Shown: positions 13,279-14,057 of the stretch, one piece after another
How the letters are laid out: the number at the start of each line of letters is the position of its first letter
Numbering within the stretch: the stretch's first letter is position 1
Origin: Rhodospirillaceae bacterium CCH5-H10
GTDB lineage: Bacteria; Pseudomonadota; Alphaproteobacteria; Reyranellales; Reyranellaceae
Assembly (NCBI GenBank): GCA_001557035.1
Contig: LSKJ01000046.1
Span: 1 to 14,057, forward strand
Reading direction: 5' to 3'
DNA: 14,057 nucleotides
Made by a program: the position numbers and the translations under genes
The notes under the pieces: model-generated
Database searches by the model: none
The model's input: the letters and a program-made list of their open reading frames with translations, nothing else
What the model was told of the DNA's origin: nothing

Positions 13279-14057
13279 GACAGCACGCTCCGCGCCCAGG
13301 CCGCGATGTCGAGCAGGCTGGCATCCTCATGCTGGCGGCCGACGAGCTGGATGCCGACCGGCAGGCCGGTCGGCCCCCTGGTCAACGGCAGGGTCACGCA
13401 GGGCATCCAGAGATAGGTCCAGAGCAGGTTGAAGGTGGCATCGCCCGTTCGTTCGAGGCCGAGGGGCGCTTCGCCCTTGGCCGGCGCCGTCAGGATGACG
13501 TCGATGTCGGAGAACAATGCGTCGACAGCTGCGCGGCCGGTCTCGCCCAGCTTCCGCGCGGCCACCCAGGTCGCATAGTCGATCTTGGAACCGGCTTCGA
13601 GCTTGTCCTTCTTCAGGCTCTCGCTCAGCAGCCCGGGGAAGCGTCGTGCCTCGTCGGCATGGGCACGCGGCCCGTCGAAGGCCGACAGGGTCTTCTGACC
13701 CTCGGTCATGTCGCGCACCGGCGCAGGCAGCTCGATCTCGCTCACCTGTGCGCCGGCTTTGGCAAAAGCCGCCGCCGCGTCGGCCACCGCCTGCGTGCCT
13801 TCGGGAGAAAGCTCCTCGCGATGATGCGTGAAGGCGACTGCAATGCGGGGAGGCCGGTCGAGCTTGCCGATCGGCGTGAAGGGCATCGCCATCAGCGCGG
13901 CGCGGAACAGCGCGATGTCCTCCACGCTGCGGGCATAGGCACCGATCGTGTCGAGCCATTCTGTGTTGGCCTTCATGCCGGCCGGCGCGAAGTGGCCGTA
14001 GCTCGGCTTGTAGCCCACGACGCCGCAGAAGGCGGCGGGACGGATCACCGAACCGCC
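13275..14057 (-). CDS. Amidase signature family protein, second paralogue (5' end cut by window)
   Basis: The last 260 residues of a second amidase-signature protein, whose N-terminal part lies beyond the right window edge. The first visible residues, GGSVIRPAAFCGVVGYKPSYG, contain the nucleophile Ser; the Lys and cis-Ser are outside. Later segments FNLLWTYLWMPCVTLPLTRGPTGLPVGIQLVG and EDASLLDIAAWARSVLS match the downstream amidase in order. The GTG at 14048 is the Val after the nucleophile and not a start. Two similar amidases in one transcript may split substrate range or form a hetero-oligomer (inference). The TGA (13275-13277) overlaps the next ATG. Confidence 0.9.
   Translation of the reverse strand, partial: GGSVIRPAAFCGVVGYKPSYGHFAPAGMKANTEWLDTIGAYARSVEDIALFRAALMAMPFTPIGKLDRPPRIAVAFTHHREELSPEGTQAVADAAAAFAKAGAQVSEIELPAPVRDMTEGQKTLSAFDGPRAHADEARRFPGLLSESLKKDKLEAGSKIDYATWVAARKLGETGRAAVDALFSDIDVILTAPAKGEAPLGLERTGDATFNLLWTYLWMPCVTLPLTRGPTGLPVGIQLVGRQHEDASLLDIAAWARSVLS

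Noticed and set aside
12262..13416. A 384-codon open frame on the + strand
   Set aside because: It is antisense to the amidase that carries the full Ser-cisSer-Lys signature. The translation has no recognisable domain.

Overview
The window is high-GC DNA packed with short-gap genes. It looks like a free-living alphaproteobacterium, probably a Rhizobiales or Reyranella-like soil or water organism. That placement is an inference from three things: the GC-rich codon usage, two periplasmic Bug/TctC-type solute receptors, and a palindromic intergenic repeat of a style I associate with those genomes. No rRNA, tRNA, CRISPR array, transposase or phage structural gene was seen.

Left part (1-3122, + strand): the 3' part of an NtaA/SnaA/DszA-type flavin monooxygenase, a small VOC protein, a Bug-type receptor, and then a 250-residue glutaredoxin-DinB fusion (2370-3122). 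The fusion is the most important feature here. Its frame is interrupted only by a UGA at codon 13 (2406-2408). That codon lies exactly where the first Cys of the glutaredoxin CxxC motif belongs, giving U-T-S-C. A good Shine-Dalgarno precedes the ATG, 237 intact codons follow, and the RNA around the UGA can form three adjacent hairpins with 3-nt loops. It is a candidate selenoprotein with a candidate bacterial SECIS, and a gene caller that treats UGA as stop would miss it. A single TGC-to-TGA nonsense mutation or sequencing error remains the alternative.

Middle part (3194-10102): a DUF883/YqjD-like membrane-anchored protein and a small two-helix membrane protein form an envelope pair. They converge on an AI-2E/PerM-type permease on the - strand, with a 34-bp tail overlap. 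Divergent from the permease, a + strand run encodes an APH/ACAD10-like phosphotransferase, a second Bug receptor, an alpha/beta hydrolase with a Cys in its nucleophile elbow, and a secreted DUF4189-like protein coupled by ATGA. Two tandem SpoIIAA/STAS-like paralogues lie on the - strand, followed by a divergent unknown membrane-anchored protein.

Right part (10115-14057, - strand): reading leftwards, a partial amidase, a second amidase coupled by ATGA, a 112-bp inverted repeat, an M20-family Zn-dependent amidohydrolase/carbamoylase and a YbaK-type prolyl-tRNA editing deacylase. The first three enzymes suggest uptake and hydrolysis of amides, ureides or carbamoylated compounds for nitrogen. Together with the Bug receptors, the monooxygenase and the hydrolase, they give the region a catabolic character. 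No gene-free stretch exceeds 300 bases.
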